51,523 bases of DNA from Prorocentrum cordatum. Taxonomy: Eukaryota > Sar > Dinophyceae > Prorocentrales > Prorocentraceae. The first letter of the stretch is position 1. The number at the start of each line of letters is the position of its first letter. Below are positions 32,001-44,100 of the stretch, piece by piece. The translations under genes were made by a program, and so were the position numbers. The stretch is taken from contig CAUYUJ010019363.1 of assembly GCA_963575745.1 (NCBI GenBank), positions 130,140-181,662 of the forward strand, given 5' to 3'. The notes below the pieces were generated by a model, which was given only the letters and a program-made list of their open reading frames with translations, searched no databases and was not told the origin of the DNA.

Positions 32001-34657
32001 ACCGCAGACGCCCGTGTGCGGAGGGCGACTATCCGCCTGCCGCGCATTGGCAAGCTCCCGTCTCCGATGCTTATCAAGGCGCGGCACGCCCGATCCCTGG
32101 CCGCCAGCGTCTGCACCACGGGCACCGACATCCAAGCACCATCAGGCCCAGCCAAGACTGCCTACAACCACGCCCTCAAGGCGGCTATCCGCCCCAAGGG
32201 TAACAAGTGGGTCGAGTTCTGGACTCTCATGGCCGTGTGCGTGCCGGGACACGCCCTTGAGATCGACGCCATCACGCAGCGTGAAGCATTCCTGTGCCTG
32301 CGGCGTCAGGTTAAACGCGACGTCACACTCTGCGGGCTCGCCAGAGACCTCCAACACCACGTCCAGACCCTGTTTGGTGGAGGACCCGTCGGGCGACTCG
32401 TCCAGTCGCTCCAGCAGCTCCGATGGACCTGGCCCACATTTGGCATCATGTACGATGACTGGGGCTGCCCGATCAGCTGGCTGAATCTACCCCAAAACGC
32501 CTTCCTGCACATGCTGCGGGCCTCACAACGCAGGGCATTTCTGCGGAAGATCAAGCCACGGCGACACGATCTTGGCTACCTCGCCTCGGTCAGACAGGGC
32601 CTTGACCTCTTCGCGAGCACGTGGCTCGCGCGAACCAAAGGAGCAGCCAAATGCACTGCCTGGCAGCTGGCGCTCCTCCTGAACTACCTGTCGGGCGGGG
32701 ACCACACCCAACAGCGACGATCCCGATCCAACGCGTCGGCAGACCCCAGCCCCATGTGCCGCTACTGCGACGAGGAAGAGGAAACTCAGGAGCACACTGT
32801 CCGCGACTGTAAGTGCTGGGCCCGAGAAAGAGTTCCTCTCACCCCCCTCATCAGTGACGACCAGTGGGCCCGTCTTCCGCCGCACACAAGACACTGCGGG
32901 CTCTTCGACGAAGACCCAGCCCTCCTCGACCTGCAGGCCGACCTCGCGAGGGACCCGCTGCCACAGCCCATCCCGCGGCCCCCCCCTCAGGGTGATCCTG
33001 CGGCTTCAGCCCAGGACACCTACACCACCTACCTTGACAACGACACTGGATGGACATGGGTCTATGCTGCCACGGACGGTGCGTGCACCAACCAAGCCAT
33101 CCCACTCCTAGCACGAGCGGGCTACGGCGTCTACTACGGCATCGACACCGCATGAACTACAGTGCACGTGTTCACGGCCTAACGCAGAACGCCCAGGTTG
33201 CGGAGACCCTTGCCATCGTCCACCTTACGGCGTGTGCCGAACGGCCCGTGCACGTCTTCGTGGACAACCAGGCGGTGGTCGATGGGTTCCAAAGCATCAT
33301 CGACGGACATCCAGCGCCGCAGGACACGCACGCGGAGCTCTGGGCAATGATTCACCGATGTGTCATGGCCAAGCCCGACATGTTTCGCGTCGAAAAAGTC
33401 GCCAGCCACCTGGGAGACCTGGGCATCGACCTTGGGCTCATCGGGCCCATCGCGGAGGAGTTCAACCGTCAGGCCGACGCCCTTGCCACAGCGGCGGCAC
33501 GCACGCACAACCTCCCCGACGACATTGTTGAAGCTGCCAAAACACGACATCGCCAAGCGACCGTGCTTCACGGGGTCGCTGTCGCCATCTACGAGCGCAG
33601 ACACCGTACTCTGCCGCTCCCACACCGCAGGGCTGGGTTTACAGCGGCTGAACTCAGCAAAATGGAACCGACCCCCCTGCTGTCGGACCAGGCACCACCC
33701 GCGGCTGGACCAGACATCCCGCAGAACCCGGACGAGCTCTGGGCCGAGGCCCAACGTGCGATGTACGACGAACAGGAGGACGACCCGTTCGGCTTCGGCG
33801 GGGGACTAGACTTCCTGGACGACGGGCCAGCCAGCGCCACCCTTGCCCCGTCGGGCATCCGCACGACGCCCACCTCGACTCCGCCACCGAGAGCGGCACC
33901 GCACCCACATGATGACGTCGCTCACCTCCCAGACGCCGACGAGGACTTTTATGATCCCCTCGGATTGGGTGGCAGCATAGACGACGTCCCGCCGACACCC
34001 CACGCTGCCGACGATGCCGCTTCATCGAGTCGCCACCCGGTCACGCGGCCGACCTCTGAGCCCTCGCACGGCATCATGATTGGTCCCTCCGTGCCACCAA
34101 CCCCGCCCCCCCACCAGCGCCAGCCCGTGGGGGCGGCTTCAGCCCCCCCGCAGGGCACTGCGCCAGTCAGGCCGTCGCGCCCCGTCCACGCTCCTACTGC
34201 TGCAGGCTGCGAGGCTGCGGCTCCTCCGTCCTCATGGGGCGTGGCCCCAGCGGCTTCAGCCCTGGGACCGCGCGACACCCTCCAGTCGCCTCGCCACGGC
34301 GACGGCCGCCAGCGCACGGACCGCCGCACCGCGCTGGTCCACCACCTGGCCAGGCGCACCGATGACCTCGTCCCCGCCGCGAGGCCCGCGGCCGCGGGCA
34401 CAGAGCAGCCGCCCCGCACCGACCGCGAAGCCGAGCTGTCCCGGTCTACGGCCGCTCTCCAGCAGAGGTGCGCAGCTCTCGCCGCCGACCTTGCCGCTGC
34501 CCAAGCCCGTCAAGGCCCTTTGCTCCAGCGCCTCCACCGCGCCGGTCGTGCCTTCGCCGAGCTGCTTACACCCCCGCCCGATGGTGCTGCGCCGCCACTC
34601 ACCCTCCATGCTATGCTGTCATCGCTCCGCGGCGCTCCGCCTGGAGCCCCGCGCTAA
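28995..34657 (+). pseudogene. pol of element copy 1: endonuclease-RT-RNase H, four frameshifts
   Basis: About 1,890 codons by comparison with copy 2. N-terminal AP-like endonuclease (residues about 38-310): N44, E71, D221, SRIDYVIAN with D274, and H300. The expected Asn two residues after D221 is Lys here (codon 29,661-29,663). The reverse transcriptase runs about 31,070-31,960: RAGGLDGW, DRQKCFD (from 31,462) and FVDD (31,735-31,746). A CCHC finger CRYC..H..C starts at 32,757. RNase H: TDG (33,075), E (33,203), VDN (33,263) and QAD (33,476). An acidic disordered region and a C-terminal coiled coil (about 34,420-34,560) follow. Single-base losses near 30,820, 31,280, 31,960 and 33,146 make this copy non-functional as read. 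Confidence 0.85.
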
Positions 34658-35013
34658 TCTCCGCCACTCTGCCTGCCCGTGTGCACGCGTGGCCCCGCGT
34701 CCACGGTGTCAGGGCGTGGGGGCGGGGGGTGCCCCGTCCCTGCGCGCCGCGCTGCGGCCAAGCGCCCAACTTGCGGTCTGCCAAGCCGCCTAGCCACGTG
34801 TCCGCACGTCGCCTTTCTTGTTGGGGCCTTCTTCGTCACGCGGTCTGACACGTGAGATCTTCACAGTCTGTCCGCCGTCCGTAGCTTCAGACGCAATGCG
34901 CCGGGGGAGGGGGTCTGTTGCCCGCCCTCGTATCTTAAGGCTGCGCCGCCGCTAATCGTGTTTTGCGGGTTGTCGCACCGCAGTGCGCCTCGCGGACGGA
35001 CCCTGGTCCGCCT
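34658..35013 (+). other. 3' UTR and terminal hairpins, copy 1
   Basis: 356 bp, the same length as in copy 2. The last 45 bases are identical in the two copies and contain GCAC-CGCA-GTGC and a 6-bp stem GCGGAC/GTCCGC with an 8-base loop. There is no poly(A) tail. In several LINE families a 3' stem-loop is what the reverse transcriptase recognises; that role is inferred here. Confidence 0.6.
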
Positions 35014-35061
35014 ACTTGTCCGGTCTCTCTCTGTGCCTCTCTCTCTCTGCCTCTATCTCTG

Positions 35062-35125
<64 letters not shown>

Positions 35126-35236
35126 TCTCGCGCGCGTCGAGCACGCCCCCCATCGCCTGTCTCTCTCTCGCCCTCTCTCTGTGTCTCTTTTTGTTTGTTT
35201 CATGTATATTTACTTATGTATTCTTCTTTCTTTTTT

Positions 35237-35289
<53 letters not shown>
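35014..35289 (+). repeat. (CT)n block between the two elements
   Basis: Ten bases, ACTTGTCCGG, follow the copy-1 end. Pyrimidine repeats come next, including a stretch (35,023-35,080) identical to 17,848-17,905. A non-repeat island (about 35,120-35,235, with CGCGCGCGTCGAGCACG and a T-rich segment) interrupts before the final (CT)n, which ends in TAG as in copy 1. Confidence 0.9.
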
Positions 35290-35290
<1 letters not shown>

Positions 35291-35291
35291 G
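35290..35291 (+). promoter_or_regulatory. candidate splice acceptor before ORF1 (copy 2)
   Basis: A (CT)n tract ends in CTAG|TCTCGGCTCG exactly as in copy 1, 152 nt before the ORF1 ATG. Confidence 0.35.
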
Positions 35292-35442
35292 TCTCGGCTC
35301 GAGAGTGCCCAGCACTCAGACCGCAGCCGCGACGCGAAGCGCCCCGCCTCGGAGTCAGACTCCCAGGCCTCGCGAGACCGGAGGGGTCCCAGCAGGACCC
35401 TACTGATTCGCGTCACCTCTCTCCTCCAGAGCGCCCGCAGCA

Positions 35443-38011
35443 ATGGCCCCCAGTAAGCCGGAGCGCCGTCGCTCTTCCAAGCAGCCTCCGAGCTCACGTC
35501 CTGCTGCTGAAGGGTCTCTCCTCCAACGCAAGCAGGACTGCATCGCAGCTTTCAAGCAAGCGGGGTCTGACCGCCCCACGGCCGCATACAACGGGCTCGC
35601 CGAGCTGAACGCGGACGAGCTGCAGGCCACGTACGACACGCACAAGACCAACACAAAGATGCTCGGCAGTGCCTTGATCCGCATGTGTGCCGCCAACCAG
35701 ATCAGCTACACGCTGGATCACCACCAGCGCAGCAAGCCTAAGCGCATTGGTGGTGACACAACACACCCACCAGCTGCGTCCGCACGTCTTCAGGCTGCGG
35801 ACGCCCAATTCATTGCCTTGGACCCGGCCTTCTGGAAGGTCCCAGTCCTGGCCGAACCCACAGCACTTGACGACGGCAAGACGTACAAGCCCAGTATCAG
35901 CCTCCACGACTACTAGAGCGGTGAACGGCTGCTGCAACACCACCTCGAGCAGGGTAAGCGCACCACGGGTCAGCTTGCGATTGCTGTCATGGGCCCAAAA
36001 AACGATAACTACGTCGGTACCGAGCTCGCCGTCCCCGTGCTGAAGCGTCACCCCAAGGCGCCCAAAGTGGTCCACACGCACGCCCCCGTGACCGTGTACC
36101 AGCTGGGCACCAAGGAAGTCGCCTGCACGGAAAAAGTAGCCGTCGCCACCATCGACCCTGCCGACCACGTATGCTGGATTCGGGCGACCATACATGAAAC
36201 CGATGCCATCGCCGCAGTCCCCTCCATGCATCAGGCCTTCGAGGACCAGTTCTCGGGAGGTGCCCCCGTGAACGGTGGTCCACGCGCCAAGGGTCCTTTC
36301 CGAAGGGACTCCGCTCCACAGGACAAGGCGCGCCAAACCCAAAAGCACAGGGAGTCCAAGAAAGACGCTCGCCGCCAGGAGCTCGATAGTCAGCTCCAGG
36401 ACACCTTCAAGGCCCTCTTCCACGGCAACTTTAAAGCCGTCACCATCCTCGAACCCTGCAAAAGCCTAGGCAGGTATGGATCGGGCGTCGGAATGAGGTC
36501 CCTGGCTGCCACCTTCGGCGTCAGTCTTCAAGCGGTTGACAAGGTCTTGGCGGGTTCAGGGCAACTCGGCGCCACCTACGACCTCAGCAACGTAGGTGCT
36601 GACGAGCCCACTGCAGACAAGTACCAGACCGTGTGGTTCCCTGAGGACCAGCCCATCACGATGGCTGATGCGTTCCAGAAGTCGGTGGACTTCAAGGCCC
36701 TAGGAGTCGTCAGGCACGGCAAGTCAAGCTTATTGGGGATCCGTGTTGCACGAGGGTCAGACGCCGCCAAGGCTGCTGCCGTCAGCATCCGTGGCTGTGA
36801 AGCCACCCTCGCCAAGACGCGATACCGCATCACTGGCATTGCGGCACGCCACGCCACGCTGACCCAGCTTGCTCAGACTCTCACGGGCCCGTCCGTCAAA
36901 TGGGACTGTGAGGTCTACCACACCGCCTGGGACCCAGCCACTTCGGCTCAGTTTGCCTTAGTGCGCGCCCATCGTCCCCCACTCACATATACGGTACAGG
37001 TCGCAGGGTGCCCCATCCCGTGGAGCATCACCGAGGCCCCGCTGGCTGAGGTGGTGCCGAAGAGGGACAACGTAACCATCGTCACGCCTACCACTATCAC
37101 AGAGCCTGTGACGCCGCCAGCCCGTGGTGGCGGCTTCAGCCCCGCCGCTGGCACACTCCTCACCAAAGCGGCCCAGAGCCCTTACCTCCACGACCTCATG
37201 ACTGCCACGCCCAAAGGCAAGGGCGTCGCACCGCTCCTGATCCCCAAAGAGGAGCCTTTAGCCAAGCGCCACCGATCCTCCAGTGGAAACGCGACGCCAC
37301 GCCGCACGCAAGATCACACGGCGCCCCAGGCCGCAGCTCCTCTGCACCCCCGCACGGCACGGACGGAGCTGCCGAGCAGACGGCCGTCCAAGGATCAGGT
37401 GGTCATGACCCGCAGCTTGGCACGGTGGCGGCTGAAGGTGGGGCCACACCGAAGGGGACGCTGCCACAGCCGCCGAAGTACCAGGCGACGCTGACGACGT
37501 CGAGATCCTCTCATCAGGTGATGAATACAGCGTGGCTTCCCACGAACTCAACACCTTCGGCGAACGCTTCGCATCGGCCCCTAAACTGCCAGATGCCGCC
37601 ACGACCCGCATCCAGCACATGGAACAACAGCACGAGCTGCTTGCCAACACGGTGGATAACATGCAGGTTCAGCTTGCGGGCGTTCTCTCCTCCCAGGCCA
37701 CACTCACGGAGCACGTCTCAGGTTTGGAACGGGGGCTTGCCACCGTCGTCACCCAGCACCAGACGGCAACCGCCGAAGCCGCTGCACTGCGTGGCGACAT
37801 CCAGGCCCTCCTCGGGCACCTCACGGGGGGCACCATCCACCTGCCACAGGTGGCCACTCTCGAAACTAAGAAGGAGGAAGCTGCATCAGTTGCCGATCCC
37901 GTGGCTGTCTGCGGGTGGATCGACCAGCCAGGCCAGGTCACCCCAGGGACGGGGCCCCCAGGGGCTGACAAAGGCAAAGACAAGGGTCGGGTCACTCAGG
38001 AGCCCTATTGA
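35443..38011 (+). pseudogene. ORF1 of element copy 2, one stop and two frameshifts
   Basis: Homologous end to end with the intact copy-1 ORF1. The start is ATG 35,443. Codon 35,914-35,916 is TAG where copy 1 has GAG, with the preceding codon TAC instead of TTC. The frame then continues to about 37,283, where one base is missing; a second single-base loss near 37,438 follows. Between them the Ala/Pro-rich linker reads out of frame. The coiled-coil segment (about 37,600-37,830) and the end at 38,011 are preserved. The GGFSP motif is kept near 37,131. Two adjacent altered codons at the TAG suggest decay rather than a single sequencing error. Confidence 0.8.
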
Positions 38012-38117
38012 AGGTGCCTCAGAGAGCCTGCCTCAGCCCTCCGAGGAAGCTCCTTCAGAGGCATCTCTTCTCTCTTCGCGTCGTATCTCTTTCTTGTCAT
38101 ATCATGTCAGTTTTGGC

Positions 38118-38165
38118 AGCAGCACGCGCAAGCTATCTGGTGTAGGGACACCCGTCATCTTGCAG
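38118..38165 (+). promoter_or_regulatory. candidate splice acceptors before ORF2 (copy 2)
   Basis: AG at 38,118-38,119 after a pyrimidine-rich stretch (from about 38,063), and AG at 38,164-38,165 in CTTGCAG. Both positions are conserved with copy 1 although the intergenic sequence has diverged. Confidence 0.35.
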
Positions 38166-38182
38166 GGGGCGTGATTGTTGCA

Positions 38183-41100
38183 ATGTACATGAGCATGCAG
38201 GGGTATCTGAGGATGCGTGCTGACATGCAGCTTTTGGCTCATCGCTCGCGCCGCCCGCCAGGCCTCGCCATCAGGTGGCGCCTTGCCTGCAGCCTGGCCC
38301 TCCCCTCGCTCGCTGGAGCACACCCGTCTTCAGGCGGTGCGCCCCAGCATGGAGGTGAGGTTTTCCTGCGACATGCTGAACGTGGGACTCTTTTCTACCT
38401 TTGCGATGACAGCATCTACAAGTACGATCACTGCACCATTTTGGACCCGATCGTGAGCAGCACCGCAGCCGCGGGTCCGTGCGGCAACGGACCGCTGGGC
38501 GCCATCGTGAGCGCATGCACGCCCTTGTCAACTACGACACATGCATCGAAATCCACCCCCAGCGTGGCCTCGACCGTGGTGCAGCAGATCCTTGACGGGG
38601 ACGTTGATACAGGCCAGGCACGCAGTGGCGGCTTCAGCCCCGCTGTCGTGCCCCGCGATAGCCCCACGGGTCTCACCACCCCCCTGTGCGCTAGGGGCGA
38701 ACCCGAGGAGGACCCCGCTTTCTGGCACCTGATGATGATCCGCGCCCGGCTCATACCGTGCGCTGCGGCGTGGGCACCAGGTGAGGATCACCAGGACGTG
38801 TTCTGGGCATGGCTCGAGGACTGCGTCCCGTACATCCTGGCGACGCTCCATCTGCCACAGTACGATCACCTCTTCCAGGAGGACTCTGAGGACACAACCG
38901 ACGCCCTGCGCCAGCTCACCGCGTTCGACATGTGCGAGGACATCTGGTATAGAGCGGGCCCCGACAGACAGCGCACAAACCGCAACCTCACTCTTATCCA
39001 AGGCAGCCGCGAGTATTCCACCCGCTACTTTGGCCTCCTTCTGGAATACCAGGGTGCTCGTGCCAGCTTGTCGGCCCTGAGGCTTTCACGGCACCTTTGC
39101 CGCCATACCTCTCACGGGCCCACGCCTTACTACCAAGAGGCCTTCCTCCACCCGACCAAGACGCCCTGGCGTACCTCGATGATGCGATCCTGCACCACCC
39201 GACAGACATGCAGCCGCTTGTCGAGGCGGAGCTCGCCGCGGCACCGATGGAACCGCTTAACCCACCACCGCCAGCTGGCCTCGCCCAGCACGCCACGGGT
39301 GATCAGGCCGCAGACGACCCCGTACCATGGCTGCCCCAGCACATCGCGGCCAGCGACATCAGCGACACACCCCTGGACTCGTTCCACGCGTCGGACGATA
39401 TCAGCAACATATCCCTGGGCTCGGTCCACGTGGACGATAGCCAGGACGACATGGAAACCCATGATCGCGACGGCACGACACCACCAGGCGACACGGCCCA
39501 GCGTGACCGCGACAGTGAACCCCACCTAGGGCACACCTCGTCGCACAGCAGTCCGCCCAACAACTCGGCCCAGGCCGACCCCTGCGCACAGCTCAACGAC
39601 GCTGAAGGCGCTACTGCCGCCGACGCGACAAGCCATACCACTGCATCGCCAGCTCATGCCAGCTCGCGCAGTGGCGGCTTCAGCCCCGCTGCAGCACTGG
39701 CTGGACCTGGACATCCCCAGACCGCAGGTGGCAGCACCACGCCCCGCACCTCTGTATACCGTGTTAACGTGACTGACTCCAACCCCAGTGTCATTGACCA
39801 CTGTCAGGCCGACATCGACAACGACCCCATCGATGATGAGTACCCAGATGCCAGCGGTTCCCACGAGCCCCAGCACAGCGCAGCGGCATCACGACACTGT
39901 GGCTGCCTCATCTGCCTCTTTGTGGCAACGTACGCCATCGTGATAGCAATGCCGTACAAGGACCAGATCGATGGGTACTTGCCGACACCGAGCCGAGACC
40001 CCAGCTACCGACAACGACGACGACGTGAAGCGGCGGCACCAGGCCCATCTGTGCCCACCACATCCCGACGCACAACGACATACAACGTCACGTCCGCATT
40101 GTGGGCCACTCTCAAATGGACCAGCGTCAAACTCAAAGATAGCGTCTCGGGCGGAGCCAGCGCAGTCGGGGTCGGCCTCGGGGGTGTCCTGAAATGGGCC
40201 AGCGGCAAACTCGGGGCTATTGCCACGGGTGGAGTCGTGTGCGGTCTTCTACTCGTCGGCGCCAAACTTCTTGCTCAAGGAGCCGTCGGACACGTAGGAT
40301 CCCGCATCTGTGCGCGGGCCCTGGACTCATCCACAGCCCAGTGGTGCCTCCGCTGTTGCCAACCGAGCAGGAGGCCGCGCGATGAGGCCACATACACACT
40401 GCCGTGCACGCTTGCCGACGAACACGACGACCAGCACGTGCACTCACTCCGACATCCGCTGCTGCAGGAACACTACGCCGCAGCAGTTGCCGCCGCAGTC
40501 GCCGAAGTCACCACCGCCACCACCGCCGCCATCGTCGAAGTCACTGCCGCCGTATCGCGAGCCTCGTCTGTCACACCAAGATCGACCAGCCCGCCCCCGC
40601 GAGACGGCTCCAAAAGCGGCGCGGCATACGGTAACCTACCGACTAACGAGGATGCCACAGCACACGGCAGCGACACCGAGGCAAGGGAAACACGTGAGTG
40701 CACCCACGATAGCCCGTGGTCCATCTTCCGACATGCTGATGCTCGTGGTTCCTCTCCCGACGCGGACACCCAACCACCACGACAGCGAGCGCGCTATGCA
40801 TCACCGCCCAGGCCCCAGGCGCCTTCAGGCCCTGGTATGCCTTACACAGCCCTCAAGCCACCGACACGCAACTTACGCAACACTATCCAGCGCGACCCAG
40901 CGGTCCCCGTGCCGCCGGCGAGCATCCTCAACGCCCTGTACCAAAACGGCTTTGCGCTTGGTAACAGTGGCGTGTCTACAGAGGACATCAAAGACGCTCT
41001 GCGACTCCACGACCATCCTCGATTTACCCATGATCTAACACTCCAAGCGCTGGGGCCGTGGACTGACATCATGCAGAGGCCCCCGAACCGACTCACTTGG

Positions 41101-44100
41101 GTGCTGGAAGACTCGGGCGGGAACTCAGGCGAGACAATCTTCCCCTACCTCACGTGGGACCTCCGCCAACCCACCACCGACGCGCCCACTGTCTTCTGGC
41201 ATGGGACCCGCGGCGACCTTGCGGCCCGTCTTGCTGCCAGTGGAGGGCACCTTTTGCCAGGTCCCCGCCGTGAAGCGAAGGGCCGAACTGGCACCAACGT
41301 TGGCCGCACGTACGCGAGCGTGCACCCTTCGCTGGCCGCGTGGTACGCAATGCCGCCCCACCCGCCCTACAGTCTCGAAGACGACACCCTCGCGTGGGGA
41401 CCCATCGCACTCTGATGTGCGAGGCCACCCAACCACCGCGCGGGGAAAACAGGCACAACTTCGTGAAAGGGGAGGCCCACGGAGCGCGTCTCATTTACCC
41501 TCGGGTCCTGAGCCTCCTCATCCGCATGGACTGGTGCGCCCCCACAGAAGCTGCCTCCAGGTGCCGTGCCCTACCACATGCCTATGGCATGGGCGACTGT
41601 GCGCACGCTCTCCACATCGTTTGCTACGATCATCCAGATCTCCGTGAGGCGGCTGAAGCTCACGACCAGGAAGCTAGCACCAGGCGCAGGCTAGACATCG
41701 CGGCAGCGTGGCCACCGCCGCAGGCACTATACTCGCCAGAGGCAGCGCGAGTATGGGCCAAACAGCACTACGACACTGAAGCAGCCACCAGGGACGACCC
41801 TAACCAGCCCCGCCAACGCGTCTCGCTTCGCAAGCTCCAGCTGGACCCGAAACCACTCATCGACCTGGTGTACACTGGCTTGCAAGCCGTCCCCGTGCGG
41901 GGGCATCCCGACGCACGCGAGTCGCGCCCCAGCGGCTCCAGCCCTGGGGCCGCGTCTGGCCCACCGCGCACTTACAAGTCAGGCACAGCCCTGGCGCACA
42001 GTCCAGACCGCTCATCGACGTCATCAGGAGCCGACGAACGCCGTACGCCTTCCCTCATCAGCGCGGCCGCCGCCCTCGCCCGAGGCCGTGCCCGCCCACG
42101 GCGATCTGCCTCTCGCTCGTCACGACAGAGTGGCGGAAATTCCACCTCAGACCACAGTGGCATCGAGACGTGGGAGCACATTGAGACGGAAGAGGAGCCG
42201 ACTGCCTACCACGTCCTCGCCTACCACGTCCGTGATGTGCGGACCCGTGTCAATGCCCCTGGCATCGAGGTCTGGCTTGACCCTGGTGATCACCACGACG
42301 GCGCCTACTTACCGTGGGGGGCGACAGTCATGGGCCATCGCGTCATTAACCCTGCGGTGGCGGGGCGGGACGGCTGGGTCATCCTCCACCACGACCACGG
42401 CGACACCACTACTAAGCTCTGGGCCCCGACCCAAGTCCACGTCAAAGCGGACGACACCTGGCGCACGGTCATGGTACCAGCGGACATGGGGCCCCAGTGG
42501 ATCGAGTGCCATGCCGAGGACGCTCGCCTCCCCGCCGAGGTTGTCCGCACTACAGGCCAATCCTGGTTTGCTGACGTCTGGCCCTTGTGGGATCGCCCTC
42601 GACCCCACCCAGACGACCCAGGCACAAACGAGCAATGCGCTCCCGCCTCTACCAGGACGCTGGTCTTGCCTACAGTGTCGATTCCAATGCTGTCAGTACT
42701 GTGCGGCTCGCCGCAACACGCAGCTCGGCACCTCGGGCCAACCAACGTGCCCAGACTGTGCCCGCAGCGGACTGCGTGCACTTATGGACTGGTCCACGGA
42801 CTACCCTTGCAACAGTTGGACGTGTGCATACAGCACCGACAACAGGGACTCCGACACATGCTGCCTGTCCAGCAGGTGCCCCCATCCCCCCAGTCCACAC
42901 AGCCTGCTCGACGTCCGTGCCGCAGGGATGCCGCCGCACATCCTTGCCCGCCAATTCGGCAACGCGCCAGCCCACCACGACCTCAAGGAACCCCCCCGAG
43001 CGCCTTCAGGCCCCGGGGGGGAACCTCCACAACCAGGCCAAGCAGGTTACCAGGGTCAATGGTACTTCCCACCGAGGCCGCGGCGCGCCCCCAGGCAGGG
43101 ACTGCCTGACGGCACGAGGCGGCCACCTGGGTTCACAGGAACGGGGATGCCCGAAGAACCGTTCCCCGACCAACCTCTTTGGAGGGAAGGCTACGTGCTC
43201 TTCGGCCCCCACCAGGCCCTCAAGGAGGAATTCACCTTCAACAAGACGGTCCGCCGACCCTACTCCCTAGCCATCACCAACATGGACAGGGACCGTGTCA
43301 CGGTCAGGACCGTCTGCGAGTCGATCGCCGAGCGCATCCACACTACCCGCACCCGCTGGCGAGATGTGGTACTGTTCTGGGACGCCGAGGGTGGTCCTGG
43401 GCCTCAAGCTCTCGACTACGACATGCGACTCTGCGACGCCATGGTGAGCCGTGCCACGACCGAAGCCGAGCTAAACCACGACCGCAGCAACCGTGGTAGT
43501 TTCTGCCTCTATGGACCAGCGCACCAGCGAGCTGTAAGCATCACGGCGATCTCCGAGCCGCAGAACATCGACTACATGGAGCATGTGCGGCGATACTCAC
43601 CCGTAGGGGAGACCTATCCAGACCACGCCTTCGAGCACGTCTATCGGGGCTGGCAGCGGCCCGACGTGCCCACCATCCTCCCCGACACCCGCCCCCTCTC
43701 GAGAGCCGACCAGCAGCGATATCAACAGCACCAGCAGCGCATTCAGCAGCGCGACCAACGCGACGCAGGACAGCCGAGCACGCCACGCTACCGCTCTCCC
43801 GCGCGAGTCCCGACAGGCGGCAGCACGGCCTACGGCGGGGTTGCCGCCTATTACCGTGGCCCCATAGGCGCCAGGCCCGCGGCGGCTGGAGCAGCCGCCT
43901 CCAGCTACGGCCACGCCCCCACGCCAGGGTACACCCAGCGGTCATCGGCTACCCGCGTGCACTCGTGCAGGCCCTCCCACGGGCCACCTCGCCCGTGCCA
44001 GGGTCCACGCGCGCCTGGGGCCATTACTCAGGCCGACATGATGGCACCTCCAGCAACCAGCCCGCAGCGATAACCCCTGCGGCTTCAGTCAGCCCAGGGG

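Larger units (their letters stand above)
18288..35013 (+). mobile_element. giant non-LTR retrotransposon, copy 1
   Basis: A 16.7-kb LINE-type element: 5' leader, ORF1, a long middle ORF split here in two, the pol ORF (endonuclease, reverse transcriptase, RNase H) and a 3' UTR. No long terminal repeats, integrase or protease are seen. The AP-like endonuclease and RNase H identify an APE-type non-LTR element, although it is far longer than the usual 4-8 kb. The 5' edge is set at the AG after (CT)n, the 3' edge at the last base shared with copy 2. This copy is broken: a frameshift in ORF2, an A-rich insertion, a TAG in the ORF2b segment and four frameshifts in pol. It keeps an intact ORF1. Confidence 0.9.
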
